Made by a program: the position numbers and the translations under genes. From assembly GCA_964387355.1 (NCBI GenBank), contig CAYLWJ010000111.1:1-29371 (forward strand): a stretch of DNA of 29,371 nucleotides. The letters run 5' to 3'. The stretch comes from Calidifonticultor sp964387355 (GTDB taxonomy: Bacteria; Actinomycetota; Humimicrobiia; Humimicrobiales; Humimicrobiaceae). The notes beneath the pieces were generated by a model that saw only the letters and a list, made by a program, of their open reading frames with translations, made no database searches and was not told where the DNA came from. Positions 14,290 to 22,576 of the stretch are shown here, one piece after another (position 1 is the stretch's first letter; the number at the start of each line of letters is the position of its first letter).

Positions 14290-16101
14290 TTACTGGGCTT
14301 GATATAAAAATACTGCACAAGAGTCTTCTCCAGGGATGTTTGTAAGCTGTTTTTTCCCTGAACCATCAATATTAATTAAGAATATTTCAGAATAACCGTA
14401 AGTGCTGTTATAAACTATGTATTTATTGTCAGGAGAAAAAGCAGGAAGTCTTCCTCCTTCATCACCAAAAGTTAACTGCTTAATATTATTTCCATAAGAG
14501 TCCATAATAAATACCTGTTCTTTTTTTTTGGAATCATCATAACCCATAAAAGTTATAAGTTTTGCATCGATTGAGTATTTAGGAACCCTGTAGTTTCTAC
14601 CTCCTTTAGATATTCTTTCTTTATTATTTCCATTAATATCTATCTGCCATATTTCTTCACTTCCATGCTGGCCAACTTCATATAAAGTTTTATATAAGAA
14701 TGGGTGAGCGCTTGGGTGCCAGTCATCAACACCAGGATTAATTGTGAGTCTTTTAATGTTGCTTCCGTCACTTTCCATTACAAAAACTTCCCAGTTATCA
14801 TCTATAAACATTTCAAAGAATATATATCTTCCATCAAATGACCATGAGGGAAAAGCGTGCCTGTTTTGTCCAAAGGTAATTTGTTTTTTATCTGAACCAT
14901 CCCAGTTCATTACCATTATCTGCTGTGTTCCGCCAATAAAAGCACCATATGCAATTTTTTTGCCGTCTGGTGAGACTGAAGGGTATTGATCGCTTTCAGG
15001 ATTATTTGTTAGTTGAGTAAGCTCGCTTCCATCTATATTCATGCTCCAGATATCTTCGTTGCCGCTTTTATTAGAAACAAAGACAATTTTTTTAATTTTA
15101 TAATCAACATCAATGGGTCTAGGAACACCTTGGGTAATGAAATTTTTATTAACAGCCCAACCAGCAATTTTTAAGGTATTGTTATTGTTATCAAATATTG
15201 TTTCAAAACTTATAAGCAATGTATCGTTTTTGCTTTCTCCTTCAACTGAAAAGTTAATAGTTACATATTGAAATGTGCCATTTTTACCAAATGCATAAAT
15301 GTAAATTCTGTGATTTGACCCTGGCTCTAAATATGAAGCATCAAATGTTAAATTATAACCGCTGTTGATGTAGTTTGCATTGCCAAAAGCGTTTGCTACA
15401 TCTTTTCTTTCATTACCATATTGGACTTGTGGAAGTAACTTGCCAAAGTTTTTTGGACCATCTAAGTAAATTTCTACTTTACTAATACCAGTATCAGCAG
15501 GCGAGCTTAAATCAAGTGCCCAACCATCAATTTTTAAATTTTTAAGTTTATCTTGGCTTATTATGTCATTTTCACGCAGACTGTCGCTTGCAATTTTTAT
15601 ACTATCTGAAACCTGAGGATTTCCTGGAATTGTAATTTCTTTTCTTATATATTGTTCACCGTATGCAGGTATTAAAGCATAAATATATAAACTGTGAATT
15701 GTCCCTGGTTCAAAACTGTAACTTGAAGTATCTACAAGAAGCTCAAATCCAAAATTTGAAAAATCTTTTCCATAAACTTCTGCTGCATCTGGTGATGGAA
15801 GGCCGTATTCTGCTTTTCCTAAAAAAATACCATTGTTTTTATCACCATCAAGATAGATATTAATTTCTTTTATATTCTCATCTGTCTCGGAATATGTTTC
15901 ATTTGGCTGAGTTTGATTTGTAGTTTCTTGTGTTTTTTCAGTTTCACCTGTTTGAGAAGCTGTTTCAGTTATAGAAGTATTAGATTCTTGCTTTGCAAGA
16001 GAAGCCTGTTTTATATTTGAAAGAATTTTTGAACCTGTTACTAGGAAAAAAATACTTACAAATAAAAAAAGTATAACTAATATTATTGTTATTGTTTTCA
16101 T
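14290..16101 (-). CDS. Anchored surface protein: Ig-like repeats plus PD40/TolB-like beta-propeller
   Basis: A signal anchor (residues 4-22) is followed by a Ser/Thr/Glu linker (30-77). Two related beta domains come next: about 78-160 and 206-288, each with I-Y-L-D-G near the start, a Y-G block, a G-F/Y-x-L/F-x-x-D/F-x segment, E-P-G-x-x-H and a Y-I-Y-A strand. They are preceded by an L-K-I-D-G-W-A-L-D type strand. The same K-I-A-G-W-A-V element reappears at 311-317, but the expected third repeat is cut short by the propeller. Residues 337-600 contain five or six PD40 blades (S-x-D-G-x-x-I-x-Y/F, N-x-D-G-S). No catalytic residues are evident; polysaccharide or protein binding on the cell surface is plausible. 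No Shine-Dalgarno is visible. Confidence 0.83.
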   Translation of the reverse strand: MKTITIILVILFLFVSIFFLVTGSKILSNIKQASLAKQESNTSITETASQTGETEKTQETTNQTQPNETYSETDENIKEINIYLDGDKNNGIFLGKAEYGLPSPDAAEVYGKDFSNFGFELLVDTSSYSFEPGTIHSLYIYALIPAYGEQYIRKEITIPGNPQVSDSIKIASDSLRENDIISQDKLKNLKIDGWALDLSSPADTGISKVEIYLDGPKNFGKLLPQVQYGNERKDVANAFGNANYINSGYNLTFDASYLEPGSNHRIYIYAFGKNGTFQYVTINFSVEGESKNDTLLISFETIFDNNNNTLKIAGWAVNKNFITQGVPRPIDVDYKIKKIVFVSNKSGNEDIWSMNIDGSELTQLTNNPESDQYPSVSPDGKKIAYGAFIGGTQQIMVMNWDGSDKKQITFGQNRHAFPSWSFDGRYIFFEMFIDDNWEVFVMESDGSNIKRLTINPGVDDWHPSAHPFLYKTLYEVGQHGSEEIWQIDINGNNKERISKGGRNYRVPKYSIDAKLITFMGYDDSKKKEQVFIMDSYGNNIKQLTFGDEGGRLPAFSPDNKYIVYNSTYGYSEIFLINIDGSGKKQLTNIPGEDSCAVFLYQAQ

Positions 16102-16436
16102 ATACAGCTAATATATAATAAAAAAGATTTCAATACAAATTTAATAATTAACTATAGTAACGTTAGTAAATAGGTTTATTAAAATTTTGCTTGGAAATTA
16201 ATGTTAAACTATAAATAGTTAAACTATAAATACTAAGCTTAGCTTGTACGGTTAAACTGTAAATACCAAGTAAATACTAAGCTTAGATTTTGTATTTATT
16301 TTATTTTAATTTATTTTAATTTATTTTAATTTAATTTAGTAGAAATTTAATTATTTTTTATATAGTTTATTTTTATATGGTAAATATTTTTTTGTAAATA
16401 TTTATATGGTAAATATTCTAAATAAAATATTTTTAT
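16102..16436. other. Divergent intergenic region made largely of short repeats
   Basis: 335 bp upstream of the long + strand glycosyltransferase run. GTTAAACT-A/G-TAAATA recurs at 16203, 16218 and 16251; AAATACTAAGCTTAG occurs at about 16228-16242 and 16272-16286; TTATTTTAAT is repeated three times exactly at 16301-16330; TTTTATATGG recurs at 16371 and (one base short) about 16401. The final TTTTATATGC (16431-16440) holds the ATG of the next gene. Confidence 0.75.
16110..16138 (-). promoter_or_regulatory. Candidate promoter very close to start of propeller gene
   Basis: On the minus strand TTGTAT (16133-16138) and TATATT (16110-16115) are 17 bp apart. The -10 ends 8 nt before the ATG, so a transcript from it would have almost no leader. 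This fits the missing Shine-Dalgarno, but the match is weak evidence in AT-rich DNA. Confidence 0.28.
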
Positions 16437-18188
16437 ATGCAAGATAAATTATTTTCCAGCAGTTTTTTAAGTAGTTTAAATAAAGGTAATTTTAAAAAAA
16501 TATTGTTATTTGGGATGAGTCCAATGCCATTTGAGAATGATAAAAAGGTTTATGGCACTGGTATTAGAACTTGGCAGTTTTTGCTTCCTCTTTTAAAAAA
16601 CGGTCATAAAATTTGTGTCTGTAACTTTGCAATTCCATCTGCTTATAATGAAAACTTTCAAACTCAGTTTATTAAAGATTATGTTTTTAAGGAAAATGAA
16701 AAAGAAAGTTTTGTTTTTGACTATAATATTTTAAGACCTGATGATTTTGAAAATTTAGAACTTTTAAAAAAAATATTTTTAGATTTCATTCCTGACTGTG
16801 TTGTTGGATGCAGTTTTTACCCTTCTTATATTGCTTCAAAATTACTTAATTATTTAAAAGTTAAAGATAGTAATGCAGTTTGCAATTTTGCTATAAATAC
16901 CACTACCAGCAGTACTGGCCAATTAGCTGACAATAATGCTACCAGTAATGCTTACAATAGGATTGGCAATACAGTTGATGATGGGGTTAGTGGTAAAGTT
17001 AATAATGTTAATAATAATTATAATGCCAGAACTTCTTCTGCCGCTAAGAGCAGCAACACAACTGACAGTAGCGCTGACAGTTTTTATATAACATGTCCGT
17101 TTTGGGCTGATTTGTTTGGCCATGTAATGGCAGAAGCTCAAGCAAGAGCATTTATCGATAAAAGTGATGAGTGTTTATTTCATTACTGGAACAGCGAATA
17201 CAATATAATAACCACAGCAGATATATTTTCTACTGTCTCAGAAAGACAAAAATATGCTCTCATTGGGGAGCTTGGAGCTGTGGGAAGGCTTAATCAATAC
17301 ACAAGCGGCTATGAATTTGCCTATTGTATTCCTTGCGGAATGCCAGATAAGCCCTTTGATGTTCAAAAAGAAAGTCAACAAAATAAAAATAAAGATTTTA
17401 CTGTCCTATGGAGCGGTGGTTATAACACTTGGACAGATGTTGATACTCTTTTTTTAGGGCTTGTAAAGGCAATGGAAAAAAATAATTCAATTAAATTTAT
17501 ATCTACCGGGGGTGAAATTCCAGAGCAGGATATAAAAACATACCCTCGTTTCTTAGATATGATTAAAAATTCCAAATTTAAAGACAATTTTATAATGTTA
17601 GGATGGATTAAAGGCGAAGAGGTCCCAAAATACTATTTTAAAGCAGATGTTGGAATAAATATTGATAAGGATATTTATGAGGTTAGGCTAGGAAGTAAAA
17701 ATAGGATATTGGATTGGTTTAGAGCAGGTCTTGCTGTATTATCATCAAATGTTTGTGAACTTACAGAAATAATTGAAAGAGAAAAAATAGGATATACTTT
17801 TAGAGCTCATGATGCTGACGACTTGGCACAAAAACTTCTTTATCTTGCAGAAAATAAAGATGAGCTAAAAAAGACTGCTAAAAGAGCACAAGAATATGGA
17901 TTTAAATATTTTAACTTTAATGTAACTACAAAATGCCTTCAAAACTGGGCAGCAAATCCTTTTTTCGCTCCTGATTATAATAAGCAAAAGGTAATTAATT
18001 TCAGCAAAGAGGAAGCTTTAAAAAATTTACAGTTAATTACAAGTTCTCAAAAAGAAATGATTAAACAAAAAGACAGAAAAATAAAAGAACTAGAAGAAAT
18101 TGTTCATAAAAGTTTTGCCTATAAAATTTATGGCTACTTAAAAATTTTAAAAAGAAAAATTTTAAAAGAAAAAAAGCATGCACAATAG
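16437..18188 (+). CDS. GT4-family glycosyltransferase with Asn/Ser/Thr insertion
   Basis: Retaining GT-B glycosyltransferase. The N-lobe starts near residue 20 (K-I-L-L-F-G-M-S-P-M) with Y39-G-T-G-I-R-T-W-Q. The C-lobe has V323-L-W-S-G-G-Y-N-T-W-T-D, the F-I-M-L-G-W strand and a phosphate-binding region ending in A430-G-L-A-V-L-S-S. Together with S-E-R-Q-K-Y and G-R-L-N-Q-Y it belongs to the same GT4 subfamily as the 786-residue protein two genes on. Residues 143-214 are an Ala/Asn/Ser/Thr-rich insertion in the N-lobe. A short C-terminal coil (about 535-570) precedes a basic tail. It opens the + strand run and overlaps the next gene by 11 nt. No Shine-Dalgarno is visible; the ATG lies in a repeat unit. 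Confidence 0.83.
   Translation: MQDKLFSSSFLSSLNKGNFKKILLFGMSPMPFENDKKVYGTGIRTWQFLLPLLKNGHKICVCNFAIPSAYNENFQTQFIKDYVFKENEKESFVFDYNILRPDDFENLELLKKIFLDFIPDCVVGCSFYPSYIASKLLNYLKVKDSNAVCNFAINTTTSSTGQLADNNATSNAYNRIGNTVDDGVSGKVNNVNNNYNARTSSAAKSSNTTDSSADSFYITCPFWADLFGHVMAEAQARAFIDKSDECLFHYWNSEYNIITTADIFSTVSERQKYALIGELGAVGRLNQYTSGYEFAYCIPCGMPDKPFDVQKESQQNKNKDFTVLWSGGYNTWTDVDTLFLGLVKAMEKNNSIKFISTGGEIPEQDIKTYPRFLDMIKNSKFKDNFIMLGWIKGEEVPKYYFKADVGINIDKDIYEVRLGSKNRILDWFRAGLAVLSSNVCELTEIIEREKIGYTFRAHDADDLAQKLLYLAENKDELKKTAKRAQEYGFKYFNFNVTTKCLQNWAANPFFAPDYNKQKVINFSKEEALKNLQLITSSQKEMIKQKDRKIKELEEIVHKSFAYKIYGYLKILKRKILKEKKHAQ
16863..17078 (+). repeat. Asn/Ser/Thr-rich insertion in GT4 N-lobe
   Basis: Codons 143-214 encode a degenerate low-complexity block (N-T-T-T-S-S-T, N-N-A-T-S-N-A, V-N-N-V-N-N-N and S-S-N-T-T-D-S-S elements). 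It falls between two conserved GT4 segments and keeps the frame. Confidence 0.75.
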
Positions 18189-19608
18189 TTCAAATGCAAA
18201 AACAATTAAAACAGATAAAGAAGCAGAAATAACAGATAAAGAAACAGAAATATTTAATAAACATAACTCGTTAATAATAATTGTTACCTACAACAGTCAG
18301 GATTTTATTAAAAAATGCCTGGACTCCGTCTTTAATTCTTCATATAAGGATTGGCTGTTGGTAATCATTGATAATAATTCTTGCGATAATACTGTAAATG
18401 AAATACTGTCTTTTTCAGAGACCAGCTTACAATCAAATCAAACTTATATAGCTTATATAAATGATATAATTAAGAAGGACAAAATTACAAAAAATAATGT
18501 AGATAGTGTTTATTTGCTAGAAAAAAGGGATTTTTCAGAAAAACCTTTACCAGAAAATTTAAAAACAACTGATAAAGATTTTTTAAACAGTATAAATTCA
18601 AATAATATAAATAATATAAATACAAATTATATAAATTTAATTAAAAGTTTTTTGTTAATTAAGCTAAATAATAATATTGGTTTTTCAGGTGCTGTAAACT
18701 TTTTAGTTTTTAATATTTTAAACTTATTTAAAAATAGTTTTAAGTTTTTAATATTGCTAAATCCTGACGTTGTTTTAGATAAAAATGCGATAGAAAATGT
18801 AATTTCTACTTTTCAAACTAGTAATAAAGATAATAGTAATAATAAATATTATAAATATAGTAAATATAATAAATATAATAACTTAGATAAAGCTGAAGGT
18901 TTAGAAAATGATGCAATAACAAATTCTTTAAATGCTTTAAACAGTGTCAGCAATATTGGGGCTGCAGGCGGATTAATCTTTGATTATGAAGGTAAAAACT
19001 TGCAAAATGCAGGAGGTAAGATTTTATGTAATTTTTTAACTTATCATTTAAATTTAACTTGCAATTTAAATTTTAAACAATTAGATTGTTTAGATCTAGA
19101 TTGGTTAGACTTAAAAAGCAGCTTGGATTTTACGGATTTAAAATATAAATATAAAGTATACGAAGTTGATTATGTTTGTGGAGCTTTTTTTGCAACAAAG
19201 TTTAATATATTTAAATATTTAAATGGTTTTGACATTGGTTACAAGCCTGTTTACTTTGAAGAACTTGATTATTGTTTAAAACTAAAAAGACTTGGTTTAG
19301 TTTCAGTAATTAATACTGGCGCAAAAGCTTTTCATTATGAATCAGCCTCAATACAAAAATTCAGTTATAATTTTTATAAATACTATCATAAAAATCGAAT
19401 ACGATGTGCAGTAATTAATTCTGGTATAAAATATTTTTTTAAAAAGTTTTTGCCATGTGAATTTAACTGGTTTTTAAAATTAAAAAAAATTAAAAATGCT
19501 GAAGCTAAAGCAGTTATTTTGGCATATTTTTTAAATTTTTTATTTTTGCCTTATAATTTGTCAATAAAGTTTAAAAATTATCTAAAAATAAAGAAGGTTA
19601 AATTTTGA
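18178..19608 (+). CDS. GT2 glycosyltransferase, WbbL/rhamnosyltransferase-like, with loop insertions
   Basis: GT-A enzyme predicted to add a sugar (possibly rhamnose) to the growing oligosaccharide. Conserved parts: I33-I-I-V-T-Y-N-S, V62-I-I-D-N-N-S, L163-N-N-N-I-G-F-S-G-A, the DXD-like L194-N-P-D-V-V-L-D, Y332-V-C-G-A-F-F-A and the acceptor-side F360-E-E-L-D-Y-C-L block, then the H-Y-E-S-A-S segment. Between the nucleotide-binding strand and the N-N-x-G block there are about 85 extra residues (80-162), and a second extra segment (about 211-255) follows the DXD helix. The N-terminus has a duplicated T-D-K-E-x-E-I. The ATG overlaps the preceding gene by 11 nt. C-terminal residues (about 450-470) are hydrophobic and basic, perhaps membrane-associated. 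Confidence 0.83.
   Translation: MHNSSNAKTIKTDKEAEITDKETEIFNKHNSLIIIVTYNSQDFIKKCLDSVFNSSYKDWLLVIIDNNSCDNTVNEILSFSETSLQSNQTYIAYINDIIKKDKITKNNVDSVYLLEKRDFSEKPLPENLKTTDKDFLNSINSNNINNINTNYINLIKSFLLIKLNNNIGFSGAVNFLVFNILNLFKNSFKFLILLNPDVVLDKNAIENVISTFQTSNKDNSNNKYYKYSKYNKYNNLDKAEGLENDAITNSLNALNSVSNIGAAGGLIFDYEGKNLQNAGGKILCNFLTYHLNLTCNLNFKQLDCLDLDWLDLKSSLDFTDLKYKYKVYEVDYVCGAFFATKFNIFKYLNGFDIGYKPVYFEELDYCLKLKRLGLVSVINTGAKAFHYESASIQKFSYNFYKYYHKNRIRCAVINSGIKYFFKKFLPCEFNWFLKLKKIKNAEAKAVILAYFLNFLFLPYNLSIKFKNYLKIKKVKF
18211..18252 (+). repeat. 21-bp tandem duplication near GT2 N-terminus
   Basis: ACAGATAAAGAAGCAGAAAT-A (18211-18231) is followed at once by a copy with one difference (18232-18252), encoding TDKEAEI-TDKETEI. 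The near-identity suggests a recent in-frame duplication. Confidence 0.9.
18589..18633 (+). repeat. Asn/Ile-rich coding repeat in GT2 loop 1
   Basis: AATA-rich 9-bp units encode S-I-N-S-N-N-I-N-N-I-N-T-N-Y-I in the extra segment before the conserved L-N-N-N-I-G block. Confidence 0.75.
18823..18885 (+). repeat. Asn/Lys/Tyr-rich coding repeat in GT2 loop 2
   Basis: AATAAATATAATAA-type units encode N-K-D-N-S-N-N-K-Y-Y-K-Y-S-K-Y-N-K-Y-N-N directly after the DXD helix. A similar K-Y-N run is found in the ALG11-like GT4 of this cluster. Confidence 0.75.
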
Positions 19609-19622
19609 AAGGATGAAAACTA

Positions 19623-21983
19623 ATGGATAATGAAATAACTCAAATTGTATCAAGCAAAAGCAGAACACCCCGTCTTTTAATTATCAGTTTTGATTTAATT
19701 GGAAAGCAAATGGCAGGGCCTGGTATAAGGTTTTATGAGTTTGCAAAAATTTTATCTAATTATGTTGATGTAACACTTGCTGCACCTAATAAAATTGATA
19801 TACAAACAGAAGGTTTTAAAACTTTTTTCTATAATCAAGAAAAATTTAAACTCTTAAAAAGAGTATCAGAGCATTCAGATATTATTTTAATTCAAGGTCA
19901 TATTCTTCATTATTTTCCGTTTTTAAAAAATTTTAAAGGCAAAATAATTGTTGATCTTTATAATCCTTTTAATCTTGAAAGTCTTGAAATGTTTAAAGAT
20001 TTAACTATGGCAGAAAGGTTAAGAATAGATAAAAGCAATGTTGATTTAATTAAATTTCAGTTAGCTATTGGTGACTTTTTTATTTGTGCAAGTGAAAAAC
20101 AGAGAAGTTATTGGTTAGGTATGTTAAACGCAATGGGAAGAATTAACCCATATAATTATGATAATGACAGTACATTTAAGAGATTAATTGATGTGGTTTC
20201 ATTTGGAATTCCTTCAGAACAGCCAAAACATACAGGTGAATCTATCAGAAAAATGTTTCCTGGCATTAAAGAGGATGACAGCCTAATACTATGGGGTGGC
20301 GGAATTTGGAATTGGCTAGACCCTATTACAGCAATTAAGGCAATGTGGGAAATTACTAGAAGCAGAAAAGATATTAAGTTAATTTTTACAGGATTAAAAC
20401 ATCCAGACCCTAAACTCCCAGAAATGAAAAAAGCAATTGAAGCAGTTAAGCTGAGCCAGGAGCTGGGGCTATTTGATAAGTTTGTGTTTTTTAATGAATG
20501 GGTTAGCTATGAAACAAGGCAAAACTTTCTTTTGGAGTCAACAGCAGGACTTTCCCTTCATCAGGAAAAAATTGAAACAGAGTTTGCTTATAGAACTAGA
20601 GTAATGGATTATATATGGGCAAAACTTCCAATAATTACTACTGAAGGTGATTCTATAGCAAAACTTGTAAAAGAAGAAAATATTGGAGAAGTAGTCAAAT
20701 ATGAAAATATTAGCCAGCTTGCAAGAGTAATTGAAAGTGTTGCTACAAATAAAAGTTTAAAAGATATATATGTAAAAAATCTTGAGAAAATTCAGCCAAA
20801 ATTTTACTGGGAAAATGTTACAAAACCTCTGGTAGAATACTGTGTAAATGCAGAATATGCTGTAGATAAAAAGATGATAATTGATTTTATTAATCTTCAG
20901 AATAATAAAATTTCCAATGTGGTAAAAAATCATTTTTCAGGAACAACAAATGTATTGGCTCTAACTTCAAATATATATTTTGATAAAGAAATTTTTAAAG
21001 AAAAAAATTTTGGAAAAATATACTTTATAGAGGTTCAGGATTTACCAAAAGAAAGACAGGAGCAGGGCTTAAATGTTGATGACATAGGCTTATTAAAGTC
21101 TAAGATACTTGCCAGAACAAAATTTGATGGAGTTATAATTAACAATGCTTTTAAAAATATAACTCCTAAATTTTTGTATGATTTATTAAATGTAATTTCA
21201 TTGAGACTAAAATCTGATGGTGTGATATTTGTTTCTGTTCCTGAAAGCAGAGGACTTCAGAAAGTTTTTAGCAAAAAAGACTATTATGATAGGACGTCTG
21301 ACAGGATAGATGAATTTACTTTTGAATATATTTTAAAAAATACCGGTTATGAAATTATTGAAAAAGGTACCTGGGACAAATTTGAAATTTTAAAAGAAGA
21401 TGAATTTATAGGCAAGTTTGCTGATATTCTCAATTTAAAAGAAAATCAGGAAATTCTTGGAAAAATATCGTATGATAAAAATGAGCTAATTGATTTATTT
21501 GAAATAAAACTAGATAAAAAGGATTTTAAAGAATTAACTTTATTAAAAGGTTTAAATTTATTAGACTCAGAAGAATTAAAAAATGATAATAGTCTAAAAG
21601 GAAAACTAAAAAGATTTATATATGCTGTTACAAGCCTATATCTTGAAAATTTAAGAAAAAGTTACAATGCTTCTATTCAAGCTATTAACAATAATATTCA
21701 GCTTCAAATTAACAGAGAAATTAATAAATTGAATGAAAAAAACAGGCAAAGAATGATTTTTATATACTATAATGTTTTTAAATCATTATTATTTGAGATT
21801 TCTAATCTTCAAATTGACGTAAGGGCTTTAAGAAATATTTTAGAAGAAAAGTTTGATTATAAAAAAGAAGATAAAACTTTAATTGATCAGAGATTAGAAG
21901 TTCTTTTGGGTGATATTGAAAATATTGATAAAATAATGGGATTATCTATTTCTAACAAATATTATGTTGCAAAAAAATTATAA
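19623..21983 (+). CDS. GT4 glycosyltransferase fused to degenerate methyltransferase-like domain and coil
   Basis: 786 residues. Residues 15-410 are a GT4 GT-B enzyme: A31-G-P-G-I-R-F-Y-E-F, S157-E-K-Q-R-S-Y-W, G172-R-I-N-P-Y, V192-S-F-G-I-P, L223-W-G-G-G-I-W-N-W-L-D-P and F321-A-Y-R-T-R-V-M-D-Y. Residues about 440-590 resemble a class I methyltransferase: N443-V-L-A-L, I-Y-F-I-E-V, F501-D-G-V-I-I-N-N and S531-D-G-V-I-F-V-S-V-P, followed by F-T-F-E-Y-I-L-K-N-T-G-Y. The glycine-rich SAM loop (usual D-x-G-x-G) is replaced by A-L-T-S-N, so catalysis is doubtful. A coil (about 655-740) ends the protein, perhaps for oligomerisation or assembly of the GTs. GAAAGGATG upstream supports the ATG. Little low-complexity sequence is present. 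Confidence 0.83.
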   Translation: MDNEITQIVSSKSRTPRLLIISFDLIGKQMAGPGIRFYEFAKILSNYVDVTLAAPNKIDIQTEGFKTFFYNQEKFKLLKRVSEHSDIILIQGHILHYFPFLKNFKGKIIVDLYNPFNLESLEMFKDLTMAERLRIDKSNVDLIKFQLAIGDFFICASEKQRSYWLGMLNAMGRINPYNYDNDSTFKRLIDVVSFGIPSEQPKHTGESIRKMFPGIKEDDSLILWGGGIWNWLDPITAIKAMWEITRSRKDIKLIFTGLKHPDPKLPEMKKAIEAVKLSQELGLFDKFVFFNEWVSYETRQNFLLESTAGLSLHQEKIETEFAYRTRVMDYIWAKLPIITTEGDSIAKLVKEENIGEVVKYENISQLARVIESVATNKSLKDIYVKNLEKIQPKFYWENVTKPLVEYCVNAEYAVDKKMIIDFINLQNNKISNVVKNHFSGTTNVLALTSNIYFDKEIFKEKNFGKIYFIEVQDLPKERQEQGLNVDDIGLLKSKILARTKFDGVIINNAFKNITPKFLYDLLNVISLRLKSDGVIFVSVPESRGLQKVFSKKDYYDRTSDRIDEFTFEYILKNTGYEIIEKGTWDKFEILKEDEFIGKFADILNLKENQEILGKISYDKNELIDLFEIKLDKKDFKELTLLKGLNLLDSEELKNDNSLKGKLKRFIYAVTSLYLENLRKSYNASIQAINNNIQLQINREINKLNEKNRQRMIFIYYNVFKSLLFEISNLQIDVRALRNILEEKFDYKKEDKTLIDQRLEVLLGDIENIDKIMGLSISNKYYVAKKL

Positions 21984-22130
21984 TAAAATTAATTAGAGAA
22001 ATTATAATAAAATAAATTAGTGAACATAATAAGTTATTAATGGACATAATAAGGAAATAATTAGGATATAATATAAAATATAAGGTTATAATAAATTATT
22101 AAATATAGTAAAAAGGATAAGGACAAGGGG

Positions 22131-22517
22131 ATGAAAAGAATGAGCTTAGCCAAATCAGTTGTCTTAATACTTATAAGTATTTCTATTGCAGTTGGCGGCC
22201 AGGTACTTTTAAAACTTGGTATGGATAAAATAGGACCGGTTTCAATTAACAGTATAAGTTCAGTTGGCAGTCTTTTTGTTAATATTTTTAAAAGTCCAAT
22301 GGTTTTAATTGGCCTTTTTTGTTATGCTATCTCAGCTGTTTTATGGCTTATTGTAATTTCAGCAGTGGATTTAAGTTTTGCTTATCCGTTTATTGGGCTT
22401 ACATATGTTTTAATATTAATTGTTTCTAAATTTGTACTTAAAGAGGATGTAAATCCAATAAGGTGGGCAGGGGCAGTAATTATTACTATTGGTGTTATTG
22501 TAATTTCCAGAGGATAA
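22131..22517 (+). CDS. Four-helix EamA/SMR-like protein (ArnE/ArnF-like flippase subunit)
   Basis: 128-residue membrane protein with four helices (about 8-28, 45-63, 70-92 and 103-125). The G-G-Q-V-L-L-K-L-G-M first-helix region, the conserved S-F-A-Y-P-F-I-G-L-T-Y in helix 3/4 and the final W-A-G-A-V-I-I-T-I-G-V-I-V-I-S-R-G are typical of ArnE/ArnF and SMR/EamA half-transporters. ArnE/F move undecaprenyl-phosphate aminoarabinose across the membrane; here a similar flip of an undecaprenyl-phosphate sugar made by the ArnC-like or DPM1-like GT2 is likely. Such proteins act as dimers. AAGGA lies 7 nt before the first ATG; a second ATG nine nt on also has AAGGGG at 9 nt, so the start may be 22140. 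Confidence 0.83.
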   Translation: MKRMSLAKSVVLILISISIAVGGQVLLKLGMDKIGPVSINSISSVGSLFVNIFKSPMVLIGLFCYAISAVLWLIVISAVDLSFAYPFIGLTYVLILIVSKFVLKEDVNPIRWAGAVIITIGVIVISRG

Positions 22518-22576
22518 AATTTTGATTGTGTTTTTAGATTTTGTTTTTATTGCAATAGAAAAAAGGTGCTGTTAAA

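Noticed and set aside
16863..17078. Insertion in GT4 as an intein or intron
   Set aside because: No splicing motifs, no Cys/Ser and His-Asn junction pattern, no intron features; composition is simple low-complexity sequence.
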